Source: Parastagonospora avenae f. sp. tritici 18332-5 (taxonomy: Eukaryota; Ascomycota; Dothideomycetes; Pleosporales; Phaeosphaeriaceae). From it: a stretch of 64,000 nucleotides of DNA. This document shows positions 1 through 9,880 of the stretch, in pieces. The stretch covers positions 1 to 64,000 of the forward strand of contig JAFJTR010000006.1 in assembly GCA_022559985.1 (NCBI GenBank), given 5' to 3'. A program made the translations under genes and the position numbers. How positions within the stretch are numbered: the first letter of the stretch is position 1; each line of letters starts with the position of its first letter. The notes beneath the pieces are model-generated. The model worked only from the letters and a program-made list of their open reading frames with translations. It was not told the DNA's origin and searched no databases.

Positions 1-96
1 CTATATACTCCTGCACTAGCCCCTAAATCGCGTGCAGAGGCTGATCATGTGATGATCAGGTGACTCGTACGATCACTCCAAATATTGGTACGAACA
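1..96 (-). mobile_element. LTR (copy A2), cut by window start
   Basis: Read on the minus strand this begins TGTTCGTACC at 96 and matches the first 96 nt of the complete solo LTR at 18387-18596, apparently base for base. The match ends exactly at the TG, so 96 is the element's 5' end and the rest lies outside the window. The five bases that follow (97-101, GTTGT) would be one copy of its target-site duplication. Whether it is a solo LTR or part of a full element cannot be seen. Confidence 0.8.
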
Positions 97-1874
97 GTTG
101 TGCATAAGTATTTCGCTTTTGTGAAGTCGAAGTTGAAGTCGTCACGAGAATCGCATTTGACGTGTTTCATAATGCATCTGAGAAGCGAAAGTAGAAGTGC
201 GGCAGAGCTGCGTCAGTCATGGCAATCGCGGTACGTGTCTTTCAGCGCAACAGCGGTATTTGCATATAATCAGAAAATAATTATTCACTTGAGCACTTCT
301 ATTGATGGCGACTGAAAAAACGTAGGAGCAGTGTGCTCTATCCATTCAGAGCCACATGCAATCAAAACATAGGTAATAGAGAGTCAGGTTCTGGCGACAA
401 AGGAACATGGGCCGCCTTAGATTTGCATTTTGGGCAGGAAAGAACATCGCTCCATCCCATGCATGTATTTTGAGCAGTCGAAAGCAGCCGAAAAGTCATG
501 AGTCCTTTTTATTTTGTTTTCGGTATGGTATAGCAAAGTCACGGACACTTCTCAGTTGCAGAAGTCACGACACATGAGGCCGTCGTTTTGAGAAAAAAAC
601 ATCTTTCAGTGATGCGTTAAAGATATATTAGCACTGTCGGTATACACAGATCCCATCACCTGACGCTGCGCAATATACCCACCTCGATCCTACGTCGGTT
701 CCACTTGCACCGAGCTCAGGTATATCTTCGTAGCACCCACGTTCATAGATGGAGGAATACCAATACCGGTCACCAGAAGAACCTTGTTGTTGTTGTTATT
801 CACCCGTACTATCGTACAAGGCCTACCAACAAGCACACACTCAAGAATTTATACCTCCAGAGCACACTGGTGGAAGAGCGAAACTCTCGTGCTTTGACGA
901 CACTATATCAGATCAAAAAGAGGAAAGTCACACGCCTGACGTGTGTTGCCGAGTAACAGATTTTGCCAGCTGGAACGGCACCTCGCAAGCGGTAATCGAC
1001 AGCAGTTCGAACACCGGTTACATTTTCGTGACTTTGTTTTCGATCACGACACTTTATCAAAAAAAAGCCCAAACTTTCCATCCATGAACACCCCGAGAAA
1101 GCTCTCAGGCCATGCAGTTGTAGGAGGTCGATTTTGGAAAGGCAAAAGCACATCTCGGCAGTCCGCACTCGGTTTTGAAACGACAGCAAAAAGCACAGAA
1201 GACATGGCATGTGGTGCAGCAGGCTTTTGAAAACAATAGAGCAAAGTCTATTTGTGCAGAAGAACGCAGCACAACTCCCAATCGGTCGTTTATACCACTT
1301 CCCATAGCGCTTTGCTAGCACGCATATGATTCAGCAGCTGCTTCCGAACTATATATCAATTCCCCGGATGCGTCACGAACATGCAGATTTTGGTCGCCCA
1401 TTTTCTGAATCTGCTTTTGAGAAGAAATTCGTGCGTGAGAACACTAGGCACTGAATGCTATTGAAAGAAATTTGCTCGGAAGAAAGAGACAAATACACAT
1501 AAGAACGTTCCATGTCGACTTTGGGTGGCGGGAAAAGCACGCAAGTCATTAAATCAGGGGAAAGCTTTTTTCATTTTGATGCAATCTTCGGTGATATTGT
1601 AGAAGTAAGAGGCTGGGAAGACGTCGAGGTTATTTATATCCAAACATCTCACCCGTTGCTGCGTGGGCGAGCATGCGTCACGACACTGCGTCTTTCAATC
1701 GGCTCGAGAGTGCAGAACAACATAGGTAGGCTGGGAGAACAACATTCCCGGTTGACATCACGATTTTTGGAAAGTCGCACGAGTTGGCAAAGACATCAGA
1801 GCTTGGTGTGCAGTTTTTTTGGAAGAACAGAAAGTGTCGTGATGATATAGAAGAAGAGAGCCGAGGAGTCGAAA

Positions 1875-1884
1875 GGTTTATATA
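1875..1884 (-). promoter_or_regulatory. TATA-like element in left array
   Basis: The minus strand reads TATATAAACC, identical to the TATA box of the xylanase gene at 22493-22502. A CT-rich leader-like stretch follows and then array cores. Looser versions lie at 1288-1296 (GGTATAAAC) and 1628-1640 (GATATAAATAACC), also on the minus strand. That transcription starts here is inferred, not seen. Confidence 0.45.
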
Positions 1885-2214
1885 TCTCACTCGGAGACGA
1901 GACAACATCCATGGCCTTAACTTCTAGTCTTCGTGTCCTCCCACGCCGCTAGCTGAAGAGGACATGTTCTCCACATCGTCTTCTTTTCCCAGGCAAACCA
2001 TAGTTGACGCATCGACGGTATTGACGCACAACATGGCTGGACGTTTCCCTTTTTTGTATTTTACAAAGCTTTAGCGGAAGTAGAACATTTGTCGTCTATG
2101 ATGCGTTTTGGACAGAAGAGGGTACAAAGTCATGTACTTTTTGGAGCGCATGTTTCGGAAGAGAGGGCGTTTTGTGAATGATACAAATGAGAAGAGAGCA
2201 GCGCCCGCGCAGTC

Positions 2215-2224
2215 GGTTTATATA
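2215..2224 (-). promoter_or_regulatory. TATA-like element in left array
   Basis: The minus strand reads TATATAAACC, the same 10-mer as at 1875-1884 and 2988-2997. It is followed on the minus strand by a CT-rich stretch and then by core-like CCAAAA motifs. Confidence 0.45.
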
Positions 2225-2987
2225 CCTTCCAAGCCACAGGAAGTGCCGGACATAAGATTGTTCTGCGAGGTTTTCATTTTTGGTGCCGCGATCAGCGACA
2301 GACATGCCCATAGTTTCCAGATTGTTTTTGGGTGGGCGGAAATATCGAGATTTGAACGAGGAGGAGGCGAAAGACATCATTCAAGGTCCTTGATTCTTTT
2401 GGCAGAAGGACGGAACATAACCTGATCGCGCTGAGGTTTTGATAGGACGAGAAGACATCAGTCCAATGCCTCGAGATTTCAACACAAAGACAGACCATTT
2501 TTCGAGGCCCTCGATGCTTTCAACAGAAAACGGGCCATGCAATTGAAGCCTCCATTTTTTTTGGCAGAAAAGAAAAACATCATTCAACACCTGTCAGTTT
2601 TCTGCAGAAGGGCGGGATGCATCTAACTCTTCCGGTATTTTGGGTGAGAAGACATATATGAAGCACTACCGAATCTTTCGCCGTGATAGGACAGCCATAC
2701 GCATGCCGAGACGGACTTTTGGCAAAGAACAGAGGGTAACGACACATGGTTTCTTTATTGATGGCCTTTTTGTATGCTAGAAGCACCGAGGGAAAGGACA
2801 AAAAAACATGGAGGTCGATCACTAGAGGTTTTTGAAACGCAGAGAGGTAGACAATGAAGTGAGATTTGTGACTTTTTGGACCGCTGGCACAAGGCGGAAG
2901 TCATACCTTTTCTGTATCGTGTCTTTTTGGTATTTGGCGAAGAAAAAAGGAGAGTGATGATTGAGAAGAGAAGAAGACTGCAAAGGA

Positions 2988-2997
2988 GGTTTATATA
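2988..2997 (-). promoter_or_regulatory. TATA-like element heading the most regular repeat run
   Basis: The minus strand reads TATATAAACC, followed by a strongly pyrimidine-rich stretch of about 50 nt and then about 700 nt of cores, including the regular 40-nt run at 2397-2622, up to the next TATA element at 2215. This is the arrangement expected of a promoter reading leftward into the array. It is an inference from sequence only. Confidence 0.45.
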
Positions 2998-3070
2998 TGC
3001 GAGTAGCCGATAAGACGGGCGAGAAGGAAGACATCCCGTGCCGTCGTCACCCTTTTGATAAGTGTGTTGA

Positions 3071-3274
3071 TGTCCGTACGCAAGTACGGCTTAATTCACG
3101 GCGCAATTGCGGCTCAATACAGTCTGTGCGCCAAGGGGCCACATGTAGATAAGAACCCTCCTCCTTCGCAAGGAGAGAGAGGGGAGTAGTCAAGTAATCA
3201 ACAGAATCATCTTGCCTGCTCACCTTTGTGCGTACACCTGCGGGCGTACCCTTCCAATACTCGGTCAACCGACA
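3071..3274 (+). mobile_element. Solo LTR B (204 bp)
   Basis: The element starts TGTCCGTACG and ends CAACCGACA, with the TG...CA termini of retrotransposon LTRs. It is flanked by a perfect 5-bp duplication GTTGA at 3066-3070 and 3275-3279. There is no internal retrotransposon sequence, so this is a solo LTR left by recombination. It sits inside the left array, and array-like cores continue on both sides. It differs from LTR A beyond the first ten bases. Orientation is arbitrary without the internal region. Confidence 0.8.
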
Positions 3275-3552
3275 GTTGAGAAGTATAAAAATCGCTCATT
3301 CGAGAACATGAACAGCTTGAACATTTCTTTTGGACCACGACGAAGCACAGCAACCATAGTTCAAAACGATCTTCGTTTTTGGTATCGAGACGTAGAGAGT
3401 GATGACGAAAGTGAAAAAGCACCCCATGAGCAATTTATACACACTAGGCGCCCAAAAGCTTAGTAGAACTTCGAATATATTCCATGTGATCTGATATACA
3501 ATCGTCACTGTAAAATATATGCAAAATCACGCGTGGAATAATACTACAGTAC

Positions 3553-6502
3553 CTAATTCGCCTTCACGCCACCGCCGCACCAACATCGTCCTTCCCCTTC
3601 CTTCTCAACATGTACAACGACCTCCATGCCTCGGTCTTTGAGGAACTGGACTGCACGCACCCGCACGTCTTCGAGGTCTGCAGTGTGCGAGGCGATGATG
3701 TGGATGACGCCGAGGACGCGCTGCGGGTGCGCTGCGTGGCTGTGATCGTGATCATGATCGTGATCATGCGCATGCGCATGCGAGTGGTCGTGAGAATGAT
3801 TATGTGCATGCGAGTGGTCGTGCGAGTGGTCGTGTGAATGCCCGTGGTCGTGTGAATGCTTGTGATCGTCGTGGCTATGACTATGTTCGTGCTTGTGTCC
3901 ACAGTCATGATCCGCCTCTTTAGCATGCGCTTCGGCGTGCGCGGCACCTTCATCTTCAAGCCAAAATTTCGGCACTGCGTATCCAACAACGCCGCGTAGA
4001 GTTCCAAGCTCTCCCAAGGTGTTTCTAACACGATACTCGAGATCGTTGGGTAAGCTCAGCATCAGGCGAGCTCCGCTGCTCTTCACGAGCGGGATGGCGG
4101 ACAGGAAGATGAGGATTGCGATTATGCAAGAAGCGATTGGGTCCCAACCAGACCAACCATAGTACTTTGTCAAAAGAGTGGAGATGATGACGGCTACGGA
4201 ACCCAGGGCATCGGCAAGGATGTGCAAGAAGATGCCTTGCATGTTCTCGTTGTCGTGTGAATGGCCATGGCCATGATCGTGTCCTTCGTGTCCATGGTCA
4301 TGTCCATGGCCGTGATGAGCGTGTCCAAATGCTGTGAGACCCACAATATTGACGAGGAAGCCCAAGATACTGACAATTAGTAGCTCGTTGAGACGTCGAA
4401 GCTCGTGACCTTCCCAAAGGCGCTCAAAAGCGTCGAAGATGATCTCAACACTGACGAGAAGGAGAAACACACCGTTGGCGAATCCAGACAGCGTGTCGAT
4501 CTTTCCGTAGCCATATGGGAAGCGTGCATTCGGTCGCCATTTGCTCATTACTGCCGCCGCTAGACCAACAGCGAGACCAGCGCAGTCGAACAGCATGTGG
4601 ATGCTGTCCGTAAGAAGACCCAGTGAGCCACTAACGAAACCATAGAAGAACTGGACAATCATAAAGGAGAGGTTGAGTCTGTGATGTGTTAGTGATTTGT
4701 AGGCCGGAATCATCAGAGCAGGCAACGTACACTCCAAAGTAAGCGATCCGCCGCGAGTCCTTCTCGATCAAAATGCTGTGTATGATTGAGCCCGGCGTAG
4801 CTCGTGCAATGAGAAAGGCGGACAGTCTTGAATGATTGCCGTGAAGATGGTGATCTGGGTGTTCGTGCTTGTGGCCGTGACCAGAATGCGAGTGGCCGTG
4901 GCCGGAATGCGAGTGTCCATGTCTATGGTGATGTGCGGTGGAAACGGAAGGCAATGCGGTATCATACATGACGGCTCCGACAAGCCCGACACATGCGAGC
5001 GGGAACGCAACCCAAAGGACAGTTGACGTCGAATGTTGTTCCCAGGAATGGACTGCGGCAACAAGGAGCGTACCCAGCGCCAAGCCCACATGCTTTTGGC
5101 TCCTTAATGCGCTCGGAAGTGAAAAGAAAACGAGCGCCGTCGCTGATGCAATGGAAAGTGTAGTGAAAGCTATAGTGTGGCGAGAAAAGGACGGAGATGA
5201 AGAAGAGACCAGCGAGTACAAGAGCGCAACTACGGCTAGACAAAGACCGGATGCGATGGTGAGAATTGTGTCCTCGAAGGAGCTTATAAGAGGCGAATGG
5301 GGCTTGGGCAGAGAGGCCCTGCCCGATCCCTCGCTAACATAGGAGGTCTGGCCCTGACTGCCCATGATGAGCGACCACCCGGCCGTGGGCAGTGGTGGAG
5401 GAACGAGGAATAAGGACATCAGAAGAGAGCTGTAGCCAAACAACGGATGCGAGGCGCTGCCTACAGCGAGACTATCAGCCGCCATTGCAAGCGCAACGGC
5501 TCCACATGTGATCTTGCGCGTTCTCAGCGTCCGGCGGAAGTCATCCCATGGTGTGTGTTTTCCAGGCTTGCGATCTAATGCGCCGAGACCTGCGGCTACA
5601 GCAGTCAGCAAGGCCAGAGCCACTCTTGCGCCCCCAAGCTGCATCGACGCGTAAAATGGTAATAGCACGCTGAGCACATTGTAGGCCATGCGCTTCGGAG
5701 CTGTGCTGAAATTCAAAGTGCCGGGCGTGGCATCAGATTTCCGTCTGTCCAGAGGCTGCAGGCTGGAGCTAATCTTTGCTATTACGCCGACCAATATCAA
5801 TGTCGCCGAAGAGAGCGTGAGCGCGTGTAGCAGCTGCGAATGGCTTGTGACTGCTAGACTCTCCACGGCTGGCGCGCTGTCCGCAACTGCTTCAGAGAGT
5901 GTCGAGGGCACCTTCTGTGTTCGTCCGATGACGGTCGGGTATGCGAGCGACGCGAAGAGGAACGGGAGGGGTATGAGCAGCGCAGTGAGGGCTTCTGGCA
6001 GCTCGAGCCATGATCTGTCCGCGTTAGCCACCGCTCCCCCACGTGTTCACGTGATTGCTTACGACGACAACACAGGCAGGATGGGCTGCTCCGACTCCTG
6101 GATGGGCGAAACAGGCGAGAAGCCGTACTTGGCGGCTGCATTCTTTCGTGGTGGGGACCGTCCCATCTCAGCCTCCCCTCGTGACCGGCCCTTGGACCTC
6201 CCGTTCACGAATGGCTGCAGCGTCCACGACGAATCGTTCGAGTTGGAGCGGTGATGGTTGTGACCGTGGTTGTGACCGTGGTTGGGTTCTTGCGTGTGGC
6301 CATTGTACTCGGCATACGGCGAGCGCACCGCGCCATGCAATTGCCCGTTGCCGCTCATGTCGGACTGGTGGTGCCGGTGGCCGTTCGCTCTCAAGGGCGA
6401 TGAAGCCGGGCCATTCGAGTAAGACGAGTACTGCGACTGCGAGCGTTCATGGCTGTGGGGGAGTGACGTGGGAGCAATGGGCAGCGCATACGTCGACGCC
6501 AT
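3553..6502 (-). CDS. MSC2: Cation-diffusion-facilitator zinc transporter, Msc2/ZnT5 type
   Basis: Three exons (6502-6063, 6014-4731, 4678-3553) give 949 residues. The introns are 48 and 52 nt, with donors GTAAGC and GTACGT, and the second acceptor restores the frame as YFGVLNLSFM. A long hydrophobic N-terminal half with many membrane segments precedes the CDF core, whose signature is SLGLLTDSIHMLFDC, with the HxxxD-type metal site further on (HILADALG). This architecture fits Msc2, which moves zinc into the ER/Golgi with a Zrg17-type partner (known for the yeast protein). Three His-rich tracts are visible: a luminal or loop HGHSHSGHG tract in exon 2, an HGHDHGHEGHDHGH loop in the CDF domain, and a longer His/Asp/Ser tract near the C-terminus. 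The His clusters probably bind zinc. The gene is divergent from ALG1. Confidence 0.9.
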
Positions 6503-6921
6503 CAGATAGCGGTTCAGGTGTGGTCCCTCCTGGTCGAGTCTTGACTCGGTCTACGCAGAGGGCAAGTGGGCTGTCTCGCGTCGCGAATGCGATGGATTGG
6601 TCGTTGGAGGGCTGGACGCAGGTGGTAGAGACAGGCGCTGCTAACATGTGAACAGCATTGGCGGGGTGTCGGTGCATTCACTTCACTGTGGCTCCAGAGT
6701 CGGCGGCGCCCTGAGATCTGCGGCCTTCCTCTTTGATAGCGCTCTCGCGCCGTCGTCTTGACTTTCAGGGGTCCCAGATTGGGCGTCACAACGCCTTCCC
6801 CTTCTGGTCTTACCCCGGCCTCGCCCTCCGCACTGGCACTAGGCCCTGCCCGTGACGCACGCGGCTGCACCAGCCAACCTGATTGCTCGCTTCACACCAT
6901 CTTCAACTCCAGCTCGCCGCC

Positions 6922-8448
6922 ATGGGCTTGGAGGACTTCTTCAACGACAAGCTCAACAATGGCTTCTCGGCTGTGTTGACCGGCATAGTCGCTCTCTCTA
7001 CACTCTTTACAATTTTGTTGCTTACGTTGCCAAAACAATATGATCCGTACGAGGACAAGGCCATCAAGTACGTCGACGAAAATGGAAAGGAAATAGAAGT
7101 CGAGACGAAAGACGGCAAAACTGCTCTGAGATGGAAGCAGGGCAGGACGGTGCAGATCGTTGTCTTGGGCGACATTGGACGATCTCCCCGGATGCAGTAT
7201 CATGCTCTGAGCATCGCAAAACACGGTGGCAGAGTGTTTTTGATCGGCTATCAAGGTTGGTGGTCACAATAGATGAGACGAACTCTAGACGCTGAGTCAT
7301 GTGCAGAGTCAGAGATACATCCAGACATCGTCTCAAACCCATTGATTGAAGTCGTGCCCTTGGTCCCAGCACCGGAAAGTCTTCGCTCAAGCAGTAAACT
7401 GCTCTTCCCCATCATAGCGCCACTCAAGGTACTCTGGCAAGTCTATTCGCTCTGGAAAGCACTGGGCTATCGAAGCGGTCCCGCGCGATGGATGTTTGTT
7501 CAGAACCCACCGTCAATCCCAACGCTCGCTGTATCAGGCTTGCTGTGTTTCTTACGGAATACTGATCTCGTCATTGACTGGCACAATTTCGGCTACTCCA
7601 TCCTCGCGCTTAAGCTAGGTGCCTCTCATTCGCTTGTCAAAATCTCGGCATTGTATGAGAAGCTGTTTGCCAAAGCCGCGGCACATCACATTACTGTGAC
7701 GAATGCGATGGCGCGAGTGCTGAGAGATGACTACGGCGTCACTGCTCAAGCCCTGCATGACCGTCCAGCGTCACTCTACAGACCTATCAGCTCCCAAGAG
7801 AAAGCTAGATTCCTTGCTCGATTACCCGAAACAGCACAGTACGCGCAAGATCTATTGCCTTCGTCCAAAACACCTTGGAGGCTCATCGTCAGTTCTACCT
7901 CCTGGACCGCAGACGAGGACTTTTCCCTACTACTTGAGGCGCTGAGCCAATATTCTGCCCAAGCCACGTCGAAAGCTCATCTACCTAAAATTGTGGCTAT
8001 CATCACAGGCAAAGGTCCACAGAGGGAATACTACCTCGACCAGATACGGAAGCTTAACCAGGAGAAGAAGCTACTCAACGTCATCATCCTAACAGCCTGG
8101 CTCACACCCGAAGACTACGCCCTGCTTCTCGCGTCAGCAGACCTTGGCGTGTCACTCCACACTTCATCGTCTGGCGTGGATCTGCCCATGAAGGTCGTCG
8201 ACATGTTTGGCGCCGGATTGCCCGTCGTCGGATGGGGCAAATTCGAGGCATGGCCCGAGCTCGTCAAAGAGAACGTTAACGGCAAGGGATTCGAAAGCTC
8301 GCAGCAACTAGCCGAGCAGCTCATCGACCTGTTCGGTCCGAACGATGCACTACTCAAGCAACTGAAAGAAGGCGCTCTGAAGGAGAGCGAGAACAGATGG
8401 GACGATGAATGGGACAAGGTAGGAGGGCAATTATTCAAGCTCATCTAA
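6922..8448 (+). CDS. ALG1: Chitobiosyldiphosphodolichol beta-mannosyltransferase
   Basis: Two exons (6922-7255, 7307-8448) join as GYQESEIHPDI across a 51-nt intron (donor GTTGGT, acceptor GTGCAG) to give 491 residues. The start is the GCCATGG at 6922; an in-frame upstream ATG-like extension is less likely. An N-terminal membrane anchor (about residues 15-35, VLTGIVALSTLFTILLL) precedes a GT33/GT-B fold with the family signatures IDWHNFGYSILAL and GVDLPMKVVDMFGAGLPV. Alg1 adds the first mannose to GlcNAc2-PP-dolichol on the cytosolic face of the ER. The length is close to the usual fungal enzyme. The gene lies head-to-head with MSC2 and is convergent with the small gene at 8583. Confidence 0.93.
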
Positions 8449-8582
8449 TAAGAATATTATCGATCATGATCAGCCCCCACGAACGACATACACATTTGCA
8501 AGACATGTGCACCAGTGCTGCATAGTTCCAACAGAAAAACCAGCACCCTCACAAATTGAAGAGTCTCAATACACCAACCCCC

Positions 8583-9101
8583 TCAAGCCCACCCCTCCAC
8601 AATCCCCCTGTCCTCCCCATCCAACTCCACCCACTCCAAATCCTCTTTCAAACTCTTCCTACCCTCCTCCACCCAAATTGTCTCTTCCCTCACCCTCCCC
8701 ACCTCCACATCCACCTCCCTCCTCCACCCCCCAACCCCCACCCACTTATCCATCATCTCATCCAACTCCCTCACCACCCTCTTCCTCGCCAACACTTCTA
8801 ATTCCCAAACCACACGATCCCGCGCAACAAAGATCCCGGGTGTTTCGCCCGCTCCACACGTGCCACAGCGCCATGCGCGGTACATGACGCTCTGCCGCGC
8901 CGCCTCGCCGCTGAGGGGTGATATTTGCTCGAGGGTGTGGATTAACCGGTTTTGAATGCGGGTGCGGTAGGTGGGAGGGAGACCGGGGCGGAGGGTGGAG
9001 TGCATGGCGATGTGCAGGAAGTGTTGGGTTAGGAGGGAGGAGTTTGGGTTCATGGAGGGAGAGAGGGGAGGGGGCGTTGTGATTGGTGGGGTGGTAGACA
9101 T
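8583..9101 (-). CDS. Hypothetical protein, 172 aa
   Basis: A single open frame starts with ATG in the context CAAAATGTC and ends in TGA. The first 20 residues are Pro/Thr-rich and the centre is helical. A short CGTCG motif could be half of a metal site. The acidic C-terminal half is rich in Arg, Glu and Val and contains no membrane segment. I do not recognise the family. The coding strand is strongly purine-biased at the 3' end, which appears on the plus strand as a long C-rich tract at 8580-8780. It is convergent with ALG1 (134 nt between stops). It could be a lineage-specific gene or, less likely, a chance frame. Confidence 0.5.
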   Translation of the reverse strand: MSTTPPITTPPPLSPSMNPNSSLLTQHFLHIAMHSTLRPGLPPTYRTRIQNRLIHTLEQISPLSGEAARQSVMYRAWRCGTCGAGETPGIFVARDRVVWELEVLARKRVVRELDEMMDKWVGVGGWRREVDVEVGRVREETIWVEEGRKSLKEDLEWVELDGEDRGIVEGWA

Positions 9102-9880
9102 TTTGTTTTTGTCTGGAGGGTGGTTGTTTGGTGTGTTTTGGTATTGTGGTATTGAGGTGTGATGGTATGTGGAATGTGTGATATTGGGTTATGTGTAGTG
9201 TAGTACTTCAAATACATGTGATGATATTTGGGATGATATGTGAAGTAGAGAAAGAATACGAGTATGCAAGTGCGCTTCTATATCTTGCCTGTGTAAGGGA
9301 CGTTAGAATTCTTTCGAAAATGCGTACCATGGTTCGCTAGTGTTGCAGATATCGCAGATGATACCGTGGTTCACTATGTAGAGAGAACCAAGGACTCGAT
9401 ACCAATCAAAATTAATTAGACATGAATTCCCCTCACTAGGACAGCTTTCCCATCCACAAACTGCACATGTTACCGGAAAATGCTCTAGATTGTGTAAGAT
9501 TATATGAAATGGTATCTTCCGCGCCCCAAGATGCGCTTCCTCCCAACTAAAAACGCCAATGCTATCGATGCCGCGGAGGGTATATAAGGTATATGTGGCT
9601 GAGATGCTCCATACGCTATGCCGAAAATGAGATATGTTTGCTGAACGCCGATGCTGATGTGAATGTAGGGTGTTGTGTACATGTGCTAGCGAATTCGAAA
9701 ATCGAAGGTTAAACAAAATTGAAATAGGACGGTTTGTCGAGCCGAGCCGGCGGATCGTGGTGTGGGGTTTTGTGCGCGGGCGCGTGGTAGCGACTACGAC
9801 TGGAACCATGGTTGGAGAATTGTTGAAATCTTTGCGAAACAGCGTCCACGCTTTTTGATGCAGGAAAGTCGTATTCGTCT
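9102..9880. other. Intergenic, no supported gene
   Basis: The first part (9102-9240) is GT-rich on the plus strand. A minus-strand open frame of 193 codons (9303-9884) contains two CxxC pairs near its end (CAVC and CDIC) but overlaps the end of the patatin gene and has no clear start context. I do not call it a gene. Confidence 0.4.

Larger units (their letters stand above)
97..3480 (-). repeat. Degenerate tandem array, ~40-nt period (left array)
   Basis: Non-coding DNA built from a loosely conserved core of about 20-25 nt alternating with variable spacers of about 17-20 nt. On the plus strand a core starts with a T run and usually GG, continues purine-rich and ends in ACAT. On the minus strand it therefore reads ATGT, a pyrimidine tract, then CC and AAAA. 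The clearest run has cores starting at 2397, 2437, 2477, 2517, 2559 and 2598. Others start at 389, 428 and 468, and at 1132 and 1173. The 40-nt period is not a multiple of three, so the signal is not protein-level. TATA-like elements on the minus strand (1288, 1628, 1875, 2215, 2988) divide the array into segments of about 250-770 nt. Solo LTR B interrupts it at 3071-3274. No family is recognised. Confidence 0.7.

Noticed and set aside
2096..2590. Minus-strand open frames across the array as a repetitive protein
   Set aside because: The 40-nt period rotates the reading frame, so conserved cores fall in different phases. The conservation is at nucleotide level.
97..3480. Left array as a CRISPR array
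   Set aside because: Cores are degenerate, spacer lengths vary outside the best run, there are no cas genes, and the genome is clearly eukaryotic. The resemblance is only in the alternation.
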